Of a DNA stretch of 57,412 bases, positions 25,252-34,507 are shown piece after piece. Position numbers and translations under genes: made by a program. Source of the stretch: Bog-793 sp050014835. Its GTDB lineage: Bacteria; Actinomycetota; Acidimicrobiia; Acidimicrobiales; Bog-793. Location of the stretch: positions 1 through 57,412 of the forward strand of contig JBEKCO010000006.1 in the NCBI GenBank assembly GCA_050014835.1, given 5' to 3'. The notes under the pieces are model-generated. The model was not told the origin of the DNA. It ran no database searches and worked only from the letters and a program-made list of their open reading frames with translations. Numbering within the stretch: position 1 is the stretch's first letter; every line of letters begins with the position of its first letter.

Positions 25252-26028
25252 ATGACGACCCTCGTCGTCGGGGGACTGTCCGTCGCGGTCGGCGGGACCG
25301 AGATCCTGCGCGGCATCGACCTCGAGATCCGCAGCGGCGAGGTCCACGCGGTGATGGGCCCGAACGGGGCGGGCAAGAGCACGCTCGGCCACGCCCTGAT
25401 GGGCCATCCCGACTTCACCGTCACCGGCGGATCGATCACGCTGGACGGGACCGACCTGCTCGCCCTGGCCACCTGGGAGCGTGCCGCGCGCGGCCTGTTT
25501 TTCGCGCCGCAGTACCCCGTGGAGCTCCCCGGCGTCCGGCCCCTCGACGTCCTCGTCGAGGCGCTCGCCGCGCGCCGCGGCGGGTCGGATCCCGACCGCG
25601 CCGCCCTCGCGGCGCGTACCACGGCGGAGGCGGCCGAGATCGGGCTGGCGGCGGAGTTTCTCGCGCGCCCGCTCAACGTCGACGCCTCCGGCGGGGAGAA
25701 GAAGCGGCTCGAGACCCTCCAGCTCGCCGTGCTCGAACCGGCGATCGCCATCCTCGACGAGCTCGACTCGGGTCTCGACGTCGACGCACTGCGGGACGTC
25801 GCCCGCCGCGTCGAGCGGGCCGTCCGGCCGGGGTCCGGCGGGCCGGCGGGCCGGGAGCCCCTCGGCGTCCTGGCGATCACGCACTACAGCCGGCTGCTCG
25901 AAGAGCTCCACCCCGACCGGGTGCACGTCCTTTTCGACGGGCGCATCGTCGAGTCCGGCGGTCCCGAGCTCGCCGACGAGCTGGAGCGGACCGGTTATCA
26001 GCGCTACGGCGAGGATTCCGGGCACTAG
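25252..26028 (+). CDS. sufC: Fe-S cluster assembly ATPase SufC
   Basis: 258-aa soluble ABC-type ATPase that drives the SufBCD complex. Walker A GPNGAGKST, Q-loop FFAPQYPVELPG, signature ASGGEKKRLE, Walker B AIAILDELDSGLD, and ITHYSRLLE with the switch His (the usual SufC form). ATG start. The operon appears to end here; sufS, sufU and sufT do not follow. Confidence 0.96.
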   Translation: MTTLVVGGLSVAVGGTEILRGIDLEIRSGEVHAVMGPNGAGKSTLGHALMGHPDFTVTGGSITLDGTDLLALATWERAARGLFFAPQYPVELPGVRPLDVLVEALAARRGGSDPDRAALAARTTAEAAEIGLAAEFLARPLNVDASGGEKKRLETLQLAVLEPAIAILDELDSGLDVDALRDVARRVERAVRPGSGGPAGREPLGVLAITHYSRLLEELHPDRVHVLFDGRIVESGGPELADELERTGYQRYGEDSGH

Positions 26029-26054
26029 CACCCCTCCCGTCGGCGACCCGCCCC

Positions 26055-26060
26055 TACCAT
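26055..26060 (+). promoter_or_regulatory. Candidate -10 box, leaderless, for MFS gene
   Basis: TACCAT seven bases before the ATG at 26068; it overlaps the earlier in-frame ATG at 26059. This argues that 26068 is the true start. Confidence 0.35.
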
Positions 26061-26067
26061 GGCCGAC

Positions 26068-27423
26068 ATGGCCGAGCCGCGGGCGATCGCGCGCGTCACG
26101 AAAGTCGTGCGCGCTTCGGTCCGCGGCCTGCTCGACCAGTCCCAGCCGTTCGGGCGGCTCGCCCTCCTCCACACCGTGCAGGCCGCGGGCGCGACCTGCG
26201 TCGCCGTGTCGCTTGCCGGGTCGCTCTTCTTCTCGATCTCCGCCGACGCCGCCGAGGGCAAGGTGCTGCTGTACCTGCTGCTGACGATCGCGCCCTTCGC
26301 TCTCGTTGGCCCGGCGCTCAGCCCGCTTCTCGATCGCGGCCGTGAGGCGCGCCGGACGAGCGCCGCGATCGCGAATCTCGGCTCGGCGGTGCTCTGCCTG
26401 TTCATGGCCCGCGACGTCCACGGATTGCTGTTGTTCCCCGAAGCCTTCGGCGTGCTCGTCCTCGGCAAGCTCTACATCGTCGCCCGCGCCGCCCTCGTCC
26501 CGGAGATGGCCGCCGCGGGAGACGACCTCGCGAGCGCGAACGCCAAGCTCGCCGTGCTCGCTTCGCTTGCCGGTTTCGCGATGGCGCCGCTCGCCGTCGG
26601 CTTTCTGAAGATCGGCCCGCAGTGGGCGCTCTGCCTCGGCGCGCTGGTGTTCGTCGCCGGGACGGCGGCGTCGTTGCGCCTGCCGCGGCCGTCACACCTC
26701 GTCGCCGTCGCTGCGCCGCCGCCCCGCGTCGCCGAGCCCCGCGTCGAAAAGCCCCGTGGCAATGAGAAGGAGGGCGTCACCCCGGCGCGCTACCGGGAGG
26801 TCCGTCGCGACCGGCGCGTCCTCGGCCTGCCGCTCTATCCGCCGGAGGTCCTCGCCGCGATCGGGGCGATGGCGATCGCGCGGGCGACGGTCGGCTTCGT
26901 CGAGTTCTTTCTCGCCTTCGCGCTGCGCCGCGAGCACGCCGCGACGTGGTGGTACGGGGTCCTCATCGTGGCGAGCGGGGTCGGCTCGCTGCTCGGCTCC
27001 GTCGTCGTGCCGCGGCTGCGGCGCTACCTCACGGAACGCCAGATCATCGTCGGCGCCCTGGCGACGATCGTCGTCGGGGCCGTCGCGACCGCGATCGTCG
27101 GTGGGCTGTGGGCCCAGGTGATGCTCACCTTCGTCGTCGGTGTCGGGCCGACGAGCGCGAAGCCCGCGCTCGACTCGATCGTGCAGCGCAACGTCCCGCC
27201 GGCCTTGCTCGGGAGGGCGTTCGGCCGCCTGGAGACCCGGTTGCAGCTCACCTGGGTCATCGCGGCGGTGCTCGGGGTCGTCATCCCCTTCCCCTTGAAG
27301 CTCGGCGACGTCGTTATCGCGCTCGCCTGCACGGCCGCCTGCATCTCGTACGGGACGTTCGGCGGCACGTTGCGTCGGCAGGCGGCGCGTCTCGCGCTGT
27401 CGGGACCGACGGAGACCGCCTGA
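26068..27423 (+). CDS. Major facilitator superfamily transporter
   Basis: 451 aa with about twelve predicted membrane helices, for example ATCVAVSLAGSLFFSI, LLYLLLTIAPFALVGPAL, VLLASLAGFAMAPLAVGF-like segments and LATIVVGAVATAIVGGLW. A cytoplasmic loop rich in Arg/Glu separates the two halves (about 215-265). The LSPLLDRGREARR loop after the second helix resembles the MFS A-motif region. An in-frame ATG at 26059 is the alternative start. Only 39 bases after sufC but with its own promoter-like box. Substrate unknown. Confidence 0.85.
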   Translation: MAEPRAIARVTKVVRASVRGLLDQSQPFGRLALLHTVQAAGATCVAVSLAGSLFFSISADAAEGKVLLYLLLTIAPFALVGPALSPLLDRGREARRTSAAIANLGSAVLCLFMARDVHGLLLFPEAFGVLVLGKLYIVARAALVPEMAAAGDDLASANAKLAVLASLAGFAMAPLAVGFLKIGPQWALCLGALVFVAGTAASLRLPRPSHLVAVAAPPPRVAEPRVEKPRGNEKEGVTPARYREVRRDRRVLGLPLYPPEVLAAIGAMAIARATVGFVEFFLAFALRREHAATWWYGVLIVASGVGSLLGSVVVPRLRRYLTERQIIVGALATIVVGAVATAIVGGLWAQVMLTFVVGVGPTSAKPALDSIVQRNVPPALLGRAFGRLETRLQLTWVIAAVLGVVIPFPLKLGDVVIALACTAACISYGTFGGTLRRQAARLALSGPTETA

Positions 27424-27493
27424 TGGCGGCCCCAGCGGTCCAGGCCGCCGCGGTCCTCGCGCCCGGCAGGGGCGGGAACGCCGGGGTGGGCGC

Positions 27494-28420
27494 GTGACCG
27501 GCTCGGTGGGAAGGCCGCACGAGCTCGAGGCGATCGAGCTCCTCGCCTCCCTCGTCGGCCCGGGCCCCGAGGGGGAGGTCTGGATCGGCGACGACGCCGC
27601 GGTGCTCGGGCCCGCGTCCGCGCCGGTGCTCTTCGCGACCGACCTCGCCGCGGAGGGCGTGCACTTCGACCGGCGGCACGGGACGCTCGCCGATCTGGGG
27701 TGGCGGGTCCTCGTCCAGAACCTGAGCGACATCGCGGCGATGGGCGGTCGGCCGAGGGCCGCCGTCGTCGCCGTCGCGGGAGCCGGGTTCGACGAGCTCG
27801 GCCTGATCTACGAAGGGCTCCTCGAGGCGTCGCGACGCTTCGGCTGCCCGGTCGTCGGGGGAGACCTCTCCGACGCGACGGCCCTCAACATCTCCGTGGC
27901 GATCCTCGGCGCCTCCGCCGGCACCGCGCCCGTGCTGCGAAGCGGGGCCGGGCCGGGAGAGACGGTCTTTGTCACCGGTCCGCTCGGCGCCGCCTCGGCG
28001 GGGCTGCGCGAGCTGCGCGCCGATCCGGGCGCCCGGTCGGCGTGCACCGCGGCGTTTCTCCGGCCGGTTCCCCGGCTCGGCGAGGGGGTGGCGGCCGCCC
28101 TGGGCGGGGCGCGGGCGATGATCGACGTCTCGGACGGCTTCGGGATCGACCTGCGCCGGCTCGCCGAGGCCTCCGGCGTCGGCGTGGTACTCGACGAGCT
28201 GCCTGTCGCCCCCGGTGCGACGCCCGACGAGGCGCTCGGCGGTGGGGAGGACTACGAACTCGTCTTCACGGCCCCCGACCCCGGCGCGGTCGCGGCGCGT
28301 TTCGCCGAATCCGGCCTGCGGGCGCCGGTCCCGGTCGGCACGACGACGGCGGACGTGGCGGAGTTCCTCTTGCGGGGGGTGCCGTTGGCCTCGACCGGCT
28401 ACGAGCACCGGCTGGGTTGA
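27494..28420 (+). CDS. thiL: Thiamine-monophosphate kinase
   Basis: Phosphorylates thiamine phosphate to thiamine diphosphate using ATP. 308 aa, AIR-synthase fold. GDDAAVLGP and VLFATDLAAEGVHFDRR are the metal- and substrate-binding blocks; LVQNLSDIAAMGGRP, VVGGDLSD and IDVSDGFGIDL follow in the family order; GGGEDYELVFT is near the C-terminus. GTG start. Ends 45 bases before the convergent rpmB stop. Confidence 0.94.
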   Translation: MTGSVGRPHELEAIELLASLVGPGPEGEVWIGDDAAVLGPASAPVLFATDLAAEGVHFDRRHGTLADLGWRVLVQNLSDIAAMGGRPRAAVVAVAGAGFDELGLIYEGLLEASRRFGCPVVGGDLSDATALNISVAILGASAGTAPVLRSGAGPGETVFVTGPLGAASAGLRELRADPGARSACTAAFLRPVPRLGEGVAAALGGARAMIDVSDGFGIDLRRLAEASGVGVVLDELPVAPGATPDEALGGGEDYELVFTAPDPGAVAARFAESGLRAPVPVGTTTADVAEFLLRGVPLASTGYEHRLG

Positions 28421-28465
28421 TCGCGGCGGGCGACGTGACGGCGGCGCGTCTCGGCCGCGGTGGAG

Positions 28466-28684
28466 CTACCCGGCGAGCGTGGGCCGACGGCGACGGGTCG
28501 CCTTGACGACGCGCCCGGCGCGGATGCACGAGGTGCAGACGTGGAGCCGCCGCGGCGTGCCGTCGACGAGGACGCGCACCCGCTGGATGTTCGGGTCCCA
28601 CCGGCGCTTCGTCCGGCGGTGGGAGTGGGAGACGTTCATCCCGAAGCTCGGCGACTTCCCGCAGACCTCACATACCGCAGCCAC
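28466..28684 (-). CDS. rpmB: 50S ribosomal protein L28, zinc-binding form
   Basis: 72 aa. The N-terminal CEVCGKSPSFGMNVSHSHRR is the L28 signature, and the C-terminal LHVCTSCIRAGRV adds the second CxxC, so this is the zinc-type (C+) paralogue. GTG at 28682-28684 with AAGGTGGG upstream. Transcribed against thiL and divergently from fakA, the usual actinobacterial arrangement rpmB // fakA-recG. Confidence 0.95.
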   Translation of the reverse strand: MAAVCEVCGKSPSFGMNVSHSHRRTKRRWDPNIQRVRVLVDGTPRRLHVCTSCIRAGRVVKATRRRRPTLAG

Positions 28685-28834
28685 GACGACGACCCACCTT
28701 GCACTCGGTTTCGGACTCGGTTCCGGGTGCGAGACCGCGCCAAACAGCGTGAACAAGCCCGGGGACCAGCGGGTGAGGTTACCATCCTCGCCCATGAGGT
28801 CGCACGCGGGCTCCGGCGCGCGCGTCGGCGGTCG

Positions 28835-30577
28835 ATGAGCCGACGCTCCACGCCAGCAGGCCGCGCCGACGCCGCGAGGGCGGTCCCCGCGGCGGCGCAC
28901 GCGCTCGGGGCGTCCGAGCTCGTCGCCACGATGCTCGTCTACCGGGACGCGCTGAAAGCCCATCAGGCGACGCTCAACCGGCTCAACGTCTACCCCGTCC
29001 CCGACGGCGACACCGGGACCAACATGCTGCTCACGATGGACGCCGTCTGCCGCGAGCTCGCCGAGCGCCCGACGGGCAACGGGGCGCGCGGCGCCGGGGA
29101 CGACATGGCCGGGGTGTGCGCCGCGATCGCCCACGGCTCGTTGATGGGGGCGCGGGGCAACTCCGGCGTCATTCTCTGCCAGGTGCTGCGCGGGATCGCG
29201 ACGACGTGCGAGCCGCTCAGCTCAGCCGGCGGGGGTGAGCTCGCCGCGGCGTTCGACGCGGGGAGCCGCGCGGCGCGTGAGGCCGTCCTGCGCCCGGTCG
29301 AGGGGACCATCCTCACCGTGGCCGCCGCCGCGGCCGGGGCTGCCCGGGCGGCCGTCGACGCCGCCGCGGCGCTCGTCGGGGTGCTCGACGCGGCGCGCAC
29401 GGCCGCCGTCGAGGCGTCGTTCGCGACACCGACTCTGCTTGCCGTCCTCGCCGAGGCGGGCGTCGTCGACGCCGGCGGCGCCGGGCTCGTCCTTTTCTAC
29501 GACGCCTTGCTGAACGTGGCGGACTCCCGCCCGATGCCCGAGGATCTCGAGCTCCCCGAGGACGTCGCCCGGCTCGTCGCCGGGACGTCGGCCCCGGCCG
29601 CCACCGCGGCGGGCCGCGCCGACGCGCCGTCGCTGCGCTACGAGGTGATGTACTTCCTCGCGGCCCCGGACGAGCTCATCCCGCCTTTCAAGGAGGTCTG
29701 GGCCGGCATCGGCGACTCGATCGTCATCGTCGGGGGCGACGGGGTGTGGAACTGCCACATCCACACCGACGACGTCGGTGCGGCGATCGAGGCGGCCCTC
29801 GACGCCGGGCGTCCGCGCGAGATCCGCGTCACCGACCTCGTCGAGCAGGTCGAGGAGGAACGCTGGGTGCGCGAGGCCGCCAGCCACCCGGTCGCGCCGC
29901 CCCCCCGCAGCGACAACGTCCCGGTGACCGCGGTCGTCGCCGTCGGGACCGGCGACGGGATTCACCGCATCTTCTACTCGCTCGGCGCGAGCTCGCTCGT
30001 CGCCGGCGGCCAGTCGATGAACCCCTCGACCCAGGACATCCTCGACGCCGTCGAGGCGACGCCGTCCGAGGAGGTCGTCGTCCTGCCGAACAACTCGAAC
30101 ATCTTCCCCGTCGCCCGGCAGGCGGCGGAGATCGCCTCGAAGAAGGTCTTCGTCGTGCCGACACCCGGGGTCCAGGAGGGATTCGCCGCCCTGCTCGAGT
30201 ACGACCCGTCATCGCCGGGCGCGGATAACGCGCGCCTGATGGAGGAGGCGGCCCGCCGGATCGTCGCCGGCGAGGTTACCCGTGCCGTGCGGCGGACGAC
30301 CTGCGCGGCGGGCGACGTCGCCGTCGGCGACTACATCGGGCTGTCGCGGTCCGGGATCGAGTCCGTCGGCAAGGGCCTCGCCGACGCGACGATCGGGCTG
30401 CTCGCCGCGCTGCTCGTTCCGGGCCACGAGATCGTCACCCTCGTCCAGGGCGAGGGGTCGACGACCGCCGAGACGCGGGCCGTGACCGAATGGCTCTCCG
30501 CCGTGCACCCGGAGGTCACCGTCGAGCTCCACCACGGCGGACAACCCCTCTACCCGTACCTCGTATCGATCGAGTGA
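28835..30577 (+). CDS. fakA: DAK2/DegV two-domain protein, fatty-acid kinase FakA-like
   Basis: 580 aa. The N-terminal DhaL (DAK2) nucleotide-binding domain (about 25-220) has NVYPVPDGDTGTNMLLTMD, with Mg-binding aspartates, and SLMGARGNSGVILCQ. The C-terminal part includes NCHIHTDDVG and VVLPNNSNIFPVARQA, as in Staphylococcus FakA/YloV. FakA phosphorylates fatty acids bound by FakB for phospholipid synthesis. No fakB is in the window; plsX downstream fits a lipid role. ATG 28835 is the first start that respects homology. Coupled to recG by GTGA. Confidence 0.9.
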   Translation: MSRRSTPAGRADAARAVPAAAHALGASELVATMLVYRDALKAHQATLNRLNVYPVPDGDTGTNMLLTMDAVCRELAERPTGNGARGAGDDMAGVCAAIAHGSLMGARGNSGVILCQVLRGIATTCEPLSSAGGGELAAAFDAGSRAAREAVLRPVEGTILTVAAAAAGAARAAVDAAAALVGVLDAARTAAVEASFATPTLLAVLAEAGVVDAGGAGLVLFYDALLNVADSRPMPEDLELPEDVARLVAGTSAPAATAAGRADAPSLRYEVMYFLAAPDELIPPFKEVWAGIGDSIVIVGGDGVWNCHIHTDDVGAAIEAALDAGRPREIRVTDLVEQVEEERWVREAASHPVAPPPRSDNVPVTAVVAVGTGDGIHRIFYSLGASSLVAGGQSMNPSTQDILDAVEATPSEEVVVLPNNSNIFPVARQAAEIASKKVFVVPTPGVQEGFAALLEYDPSSPGADNARLMEEAARRIVAGEVTRAVRRTTCAAGDVAVGDYIGLSRSGIESVGKGLADATIGLLAALLVPGHEIVTLVQGEGSTTAETRAVTEWLSAVHPEVTVELHHGGQPLYPYLVSIE

Positions 30578-32841
30578 GCCCGACGCCGTCCGGCCGCAAG
30601 CTCGGACAGCTCGAGAGGCTCCCCGTCTCCGAGCTGCGGGGGGTCGGGAACCGCAAGCGGGCGGCGCTCGAGTCGATGGGGATCTCCTCGGTCCTCGACC
30701 TGCTCACCCACTACCCGCGGCGCTACGCCGACCGGACGAACGCCGTCTCGGTCGCCGAACTCGTGCCCGGCGACGTCGGGGTCGTCTCGGCGACGGTACG
30801 GCGGGTGTCGGCCCGGCGCCTGCGGGGCCGGCGCAGCATCGTCGAGGCCCAAGTCGACGATGGCACCGGCGAGCTGCGGGTGACGTTTTTCAACCAGCCC
30901 TGGCGCACGAAGCAGCTGACCGAGGGCCGTGAGGTGGCGCTGTTCGGCAGGGTCGACCGCTACCGGTCGGCCCTCCAGATGGCGAACCCGGTCGTCGAGG
31001 TCATCGGGTCGGCCGAGGCCCGCCAGACCCGCCGGATCGTGCCGATCTACCCCCAGTCCGGGAGGGCGGGGATCTCCTCGATCGAGCTCGCCCGGTACGT
31101 GACGGAGGCGCTCGAACGGGCGGGCGAGTTCGCCGACCCGCTCGACGCGTCCCGGCGGGCCGCGGCCGGGCTGATGAGCCGCACCGCGGCGTTCCGCGCC
31201 GTCCACGAGCCCGAGTCGATGGAGGAGACCGTTCTCGCCAGGCGCCGGCTCGCCTTCGACGAGTTGTTCCGGATCCAGGTCGCCCTCGTCATGCGCAAGC
31301 GCGCCGCGGCGGCGAACGCCCGCGGCATCGCCCACGACGTCGAGGCGACCCGGTGGGGGGTCCGCCTCGTCGAGGGCTTCCTCGCCGCCGTCCCGTTCGA
31401 GCTCACGACGGCGCAGTCCCGCGTGATCGGCGAGATCCGCGGCGACCTCGCCTCGCCGGAGCCGATGCACCGGCTGCTGCAGGGCGATGTCGGGGCGGGC
31501 AAGACGGTCGTCGCCCTGGCGACGTTGCTCTACGCGGTCCAGGGCGGCTTCCAGGGCGCCTTCATGGTCCCGACCGAGGTCCTCGCCGAGCAGCACCACC
31601 TCGCCGCCCGGGCGCTGCTCGCCGGGCTCGAGGTGCCCGACGGCCGTCGCCTCGGCGGGACCCGTCCCGTGGCGGTCGAACTGCTCACGAGCCGGACGCC
31701 CGCCGCGGCGCGCGCCCGGCTCCTCGACGAGCTCGCCGCCGGATCGGTCGACATCCTGATCGGGACGCACGCCCTCATCACCGAGGAGGTCGGGTTCTCG
31801 TCGCTGGGGGCGGTCGTCATCGACGAGCAGCATCGCTTCGGGGTCGACCAGCGCGCCGCGCTGCGCGAGAAGGGCTCGGCCGCGGGTGCCCTCGGCCACG
31901 ACCCGGACCTTCTCGTCATGACGGCGACGCCGATCCCGCGCACCGCGGCGATGACCGTCTACGGCGACCTCGACTACAGCGTGTTGGACGAGCTCCCGCC
32001 GGGGCGCTCGCCGGTCACGACTCGCTGGGCCGCCGACGACGGGGCCGAGGCCGAGGCGTGGGGGCGGGTGCGCGCCGAGGTGGCCGCCGGCCACCAGGCC
32101 TTCGTCGTCTGCCCGCTCATCGCTGCCGACGCGGTCGACGACGACGGACTCGCGCTTGTCGCCGCCGACGACCGCGACGCCGAGTACGACGACGGGCGGC
32201 TTTTCGACACCGAGAGCCTGGAGGCCGAGCGCCGCCCGCCGCGGGCCGCGGTCGACGAGTATGCCCGCCTTGCCGCGGGCGAGCTGCGGGGACTGCGCGT
32301 CGGACTTCTGCACGGGCAGCTCCGGCCGAAGGACAAAGAGGACGTGATGGTGGCGTTCCGCCAAGGGCAACTCGACGTGCTCGTCGCGACGACCGTCGTC
32401 GAGGTCGGCGTCGACGTGCCGGCGGCGACGGTGATGGTCGTCGAGGACGCCGACCGTTTCGGCATCGCCCAGCTCCACCAGCTAAGGGGGCGGGTCGGCC
32501 GGGGGGGCGACCCCGGCTGGTGCTACCTCGTTGCCCGGGACGCGACGGCCGAGGCCGGCCAGCGCCTCGGGGCCCTCGTCGAGTCGAATGACGGGTTCTA
32601 CCTCGCCGGGATCGACCTCGAGCTGCGCGGCGAAGGCACCGTGCTCGGCGCCCGCCAGAAGGGCCGCAGCGACCTGAAGCTCGCCTCGCTGGCGGGCGAC
32701 CGGGACCTCGTCGACCTGGCCCGGGAGACGGCGACGTTCGTCGTCGCCGCCGACCCGGCGCTCGAGGGGAACCCGCTCCTCGCCGACGAGCTGCGGATCT
32801 TCGTCGGCGACGACGAGGCGGAGTACCTGCTGCGCAGCTGA
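30574..32841 (+). CDS. recG: ATP-dependent DNA helicase RecG
   Basis: 755 aa. Remodels stalled forks and branched DNA. The N-terminal wedge/OB domain (about 20-240) has LLTHYPRRYADRT. Helicase domain: Walker A GDVGAGKTVVA, DExH box IDEQHRFGVDQR, motif III MTATPIPRT, motif VI QLHQLRGRVGRG, and the TRG-type C-terminal region. GTG start overlaps the fakA stop (30574-30577). Residues about 515-560 hold an acidic insert. Full length. Confidence 0.96.
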   Translation: MSPTPSGRKLGQLERLPVSELRGVGNRKRAALESMGISSVLDLLTHYPRRYADRTNAVSVAELVPGDVGVVSATVRRVSARRLRGRRSIVEAQVDDGTGELRVTFFNQPWRTKQLTEGREVALFGRVDRYRSALQMANPVVEVIGSAEARQTRRIVPIYPQSGRAGISSIELARYVTEALERAGEFADPLDASRRAAAGLMSRTAAFRAVHEPESMEETVLARRRLAFDELFRIQVALVMRKRAAAANARGIAHDVEATRWGVRLVEGFLAAVPFELTTAQSRVIGEIRGDLASPEPMHRLLQGDVGAGKTVVALATLLYAVQGGFQGAFMVPTEVLAEQHHLAARALLAGLEVPDGRRLGGTRPVAVELLTSRTPAAARARLLDELAAGSVDILIGTHALITEEVGFSSLGAVVIDEQHRFGVDQRAALREKGSAAGALGHDPDLLVMTATPIPRTAAMTVYGDLDYSVLDELPPGRSPVTTRWAADDGAEAEAWGRVRAEVAAGHQAFVVCPLIAADAVDDDGLALVAADDRDAEYDDGRLFDTESLEAERRPPRAAVDEYARLAAGELRGLRVGLLHGQLRPKDKEDVMVAFRQGQLDVLVATTVVEVGVDVPAATVMVVEDADRFGIAQLHQLRGRVGRGGDPGWCYLVARDATAEAGQRLGALVESNDGFYLAGIDLELRGEGTVLGARQKGRSDLKLASLAGDRDLVDLARETATFVVAADPALEGNPLLADELRIFVGDDEAEYLLRS

Positions 32842-32874
32842 CGGGTCGGCGGGGCGGCGCGCCCGGGACGGCGT

Positions 32875-32880
32875 TACGGT
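32875..32880 (+). promoter_or_regulatory. Candidate -10 box, leaderless, for rsmD
   Basis: TACGGT six bases before the ATG at 32887, in the 45-base gap after recG. No ribosome-binding site is present, so initiation at the 5' end of a leaderless mRNA is likely. It would drive rsmD-coaD independently of recG. Confidence 0.45.
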
Positions 32881-32886
32881 GCAGCG

Positions 32887-33447
32887 ATGCGCGTGATCGG
32901 CGGGACCGCCCGGGGCCGGAAGCTGCGCGCCCCCCGGAGCGCCGTGGTCCGTCCGACGGCGGACCGGGTCCGGGAAGCGATCTTCGACGTCCTCGCCCAC
33001 CTTGCGCTCGTCGAGGACGCCACCGTCGCCGACGTCTTCGCCGGGTCGGGAGCGCTCGGCATCGAGGCGCTCTCGCGGGGCGCGGCCGCGGCGACCTTCG
33101 TCGAGACCGACCGCGACGCCGTCGCCGCGATCAACTGGAACCTCGAGATGACGGGGCTGTCGTCGGCGGCGACACGTATCGTGCGCGCCGACGCGTTCGC
33201 GTGGTGCGCGACCGCCGCGGAGACCTTTGACCTCGCGTTCGTCGACCCGCCCTACGCCTTCGACGGCTGGCGCGAGCTCCTCGAGCGGCTCCCGGCCCGC
33301 GCGGCCGTGCTGGAGTCCGCGCACGAGATCGAGCTCACCGGCAGATTCGTCCTCCACCGGGTCTACCGCTACGGCGGTACGCTCGTCACCGTGGCCGTGA
33401 CCTCTCCCGTGGTGCCCTCGGCTGCCCGGACGGCCGAGCCCCGATGA
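32887..33447 (+). CDS. rsmD: 16S rRNA (guanine966-N2)-methyltransferase RsmD
   Basis: 186 aa. Starts MRVIGGTARGRKL, then RPTADRVREAIFDVL, both hallmarks. DVFAGSGALGIEALSRGA is the SAM loop and FVDPPY the catalytic motif. Stop overlaps the coaD start (ATGA). Precedes coaD, the very common rsmD-coaD pair. Confidence 0.95.
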   Translation: MRVIGGTARGRKLRAPRSAVVRPTADRVREAIFDVLAHLALVEDATVADVFAGSGALGIEALSRGAAAATFVETDRDAVAAINWNLEMTGLSSAATRIVRADAFAWCATAAETFDLAFVDPPYAFDGWRELLERLPARAAVLESAHEIELTGRFVLHRVYRYGGTLVTVAVTSPVVPSAARTAEPR

Positions 33448-33923
33448 CCAAGGCGCTCTTCCCGGGCTCGTTCGACCCGATCCACAACGGGCACCTCGAG
33501 GTCGTCGAGCGCGCGTCGCGCCTTTTCGACGTCGTCGTCGTGGCGGTGCTGCGCAACCCGCACAAGGACGAGCCGTTGTTCAGCGCGGCCGAGCGCGAGC
33601 AGATGGTCGCCGAGTGCGTCAGCCGGTTCGACAACGTCGAGATCGTGTCGATGTCAACGCTCGTCGTCGAGGTCGTGCGCCAGGTCGGCGCCGACGTCAT
33701 CGTGAAGGGCCTCCGGGCGGTGACGGACTTCGAGAACGAGCTGCAGATGGCGCAGATGAACCAGCAGCTTTCCGGGGTCGAGACGCTCATGCTGCCGACG
33801 GGTTCCTCGTTCTCGTTCATCTCCTCCCGTCTCGTGCGCGAGGTCGCCCGCTTCGGCGGCGACGTGAGCGCTTTCGTCCCCGATCCCGTCGCGATGCGCA
33901 TGAAGGAGCGATTCGGTGGCTGA
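33444..33923 (+). CDS. coaD: Phosphopantetheine adenylyltransferase
   Basis: 159 aa; fourth step of CoA synthesis, adenylating 4'-phosphopantetheine. ALFPGSFDPIHNGHLEVV has the HxGH nucleotidyltransferase motif; VKGLRAVTDFENELQMAQMN and the SSRLVREVA segment complete the family pattern. ATGA overlap with rsmD upstream and an eight-base overlap with the next gene. Confidence 0.96.
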   Translation: MTKALFPGSFDPIHNGHLEVVERASRLFDVVVVAVLRNPHKDEPLFSAAEREQMVAECVSRFDNVEIVSMSTLVVEVVRQVGADVIVKGLRAVTDFENELQMAQMNQQLSGVETLMLPTGSSFSFISSRLVREVARFGGDVSAFVPDPVAMRMKERFGG

Positions 33924-34491
33924 CAACGATCTTGACGAACGCGCGGTGGCACAGCCGGGCGCGGACGCGCCCCTCGATCTCGCCGAGATCCTCGACGAGC
34001 TCGCCCAGATCGTCGAGCACGCCAAGTCGATGCCGCTCTCGTCCTCGGCGATCATCGGTCGCGACGAGGTGCTCGGGCTCCTCAACGAGGCGCGCGACGC
34101 CCTCCCGGCCGAGTTCCAGCGCGCCCGGCGCGTCCTGCAGGACCGCGAGGAGGTGCGGGCCCGTGCCGCCCGCGAGGCCGACGAGCTCCTCGACGAGGCG
34201 CGGGCCCAGGCGGCGCACATGGTCCAGCGCACCGAGATCGTCCGCCAGGCCCACAACAACGCCGAGCGGATCCTGGCCGACGCCGAGGCCGAGAACCGCC
34301 GGATCCGCCACGAGGCGGACGACTACGTCGACCGCAAGCTCGCCGCGTTCGAGATCGTGCTCGACCGGACGATCCGCACCGTGCAGGCCGGCCGCGACCG
34401 CCTGAGCGTGAGCGAGGACGACGACAGCGCCGACGAGCTCGGCGAGATGGACGCCCCGGAGGACGCGTTCTTCGATCAAGACCGCCAGTGA
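33916..34491 (+). CDS. sepIVA: SepIVA-like septum-associated coiled-coil protein
   Basis: 191 aa, DivIVA-like coiled coil. DLAEILDELAQIVEHAKSMP and REEVLGLL-like GRDEVLGLLNEARDALP precede a long helix with READELLDEARAQAAHMVQRTE and AHNNAERILADAEAE. Matches mycobacterial SepIVA (Rv2927c) in sequence style and locus: just before DUF177, rnc, fpg, smc and ftsY. SepIVA is a septation and polar growth factor in mycobacteria. GTG start inside coaD. The F0F1 b-subunit likeness is only coiled-coil similarity. Confidence 0.82.
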   Translation: MADNDLDERAVAQPGADAPLDLAEILDELAQIVEHAKSMPLSSSAIIGRDEVLGLLNEARDALPAEFQRARRVLQDREEVRARAAREADELLDEARAQAAHMVQRTEIVRQAHNNAERILADAEAENRRIRHEADDYVDRKLAAFEIVLDRTIRTVQAGRDRLSVSEDDDSADELGEMDAPEDAFFDQDRQ

Positions 34492-34507
34492 CCCGGGGCG
34501 CCGTCTG

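Noticed and set aside
33916..34491. ATP synthase b subunit
   Set aside because: Coiled-coil likeness only; no membrane anchor, and the locus matches SepIVA.
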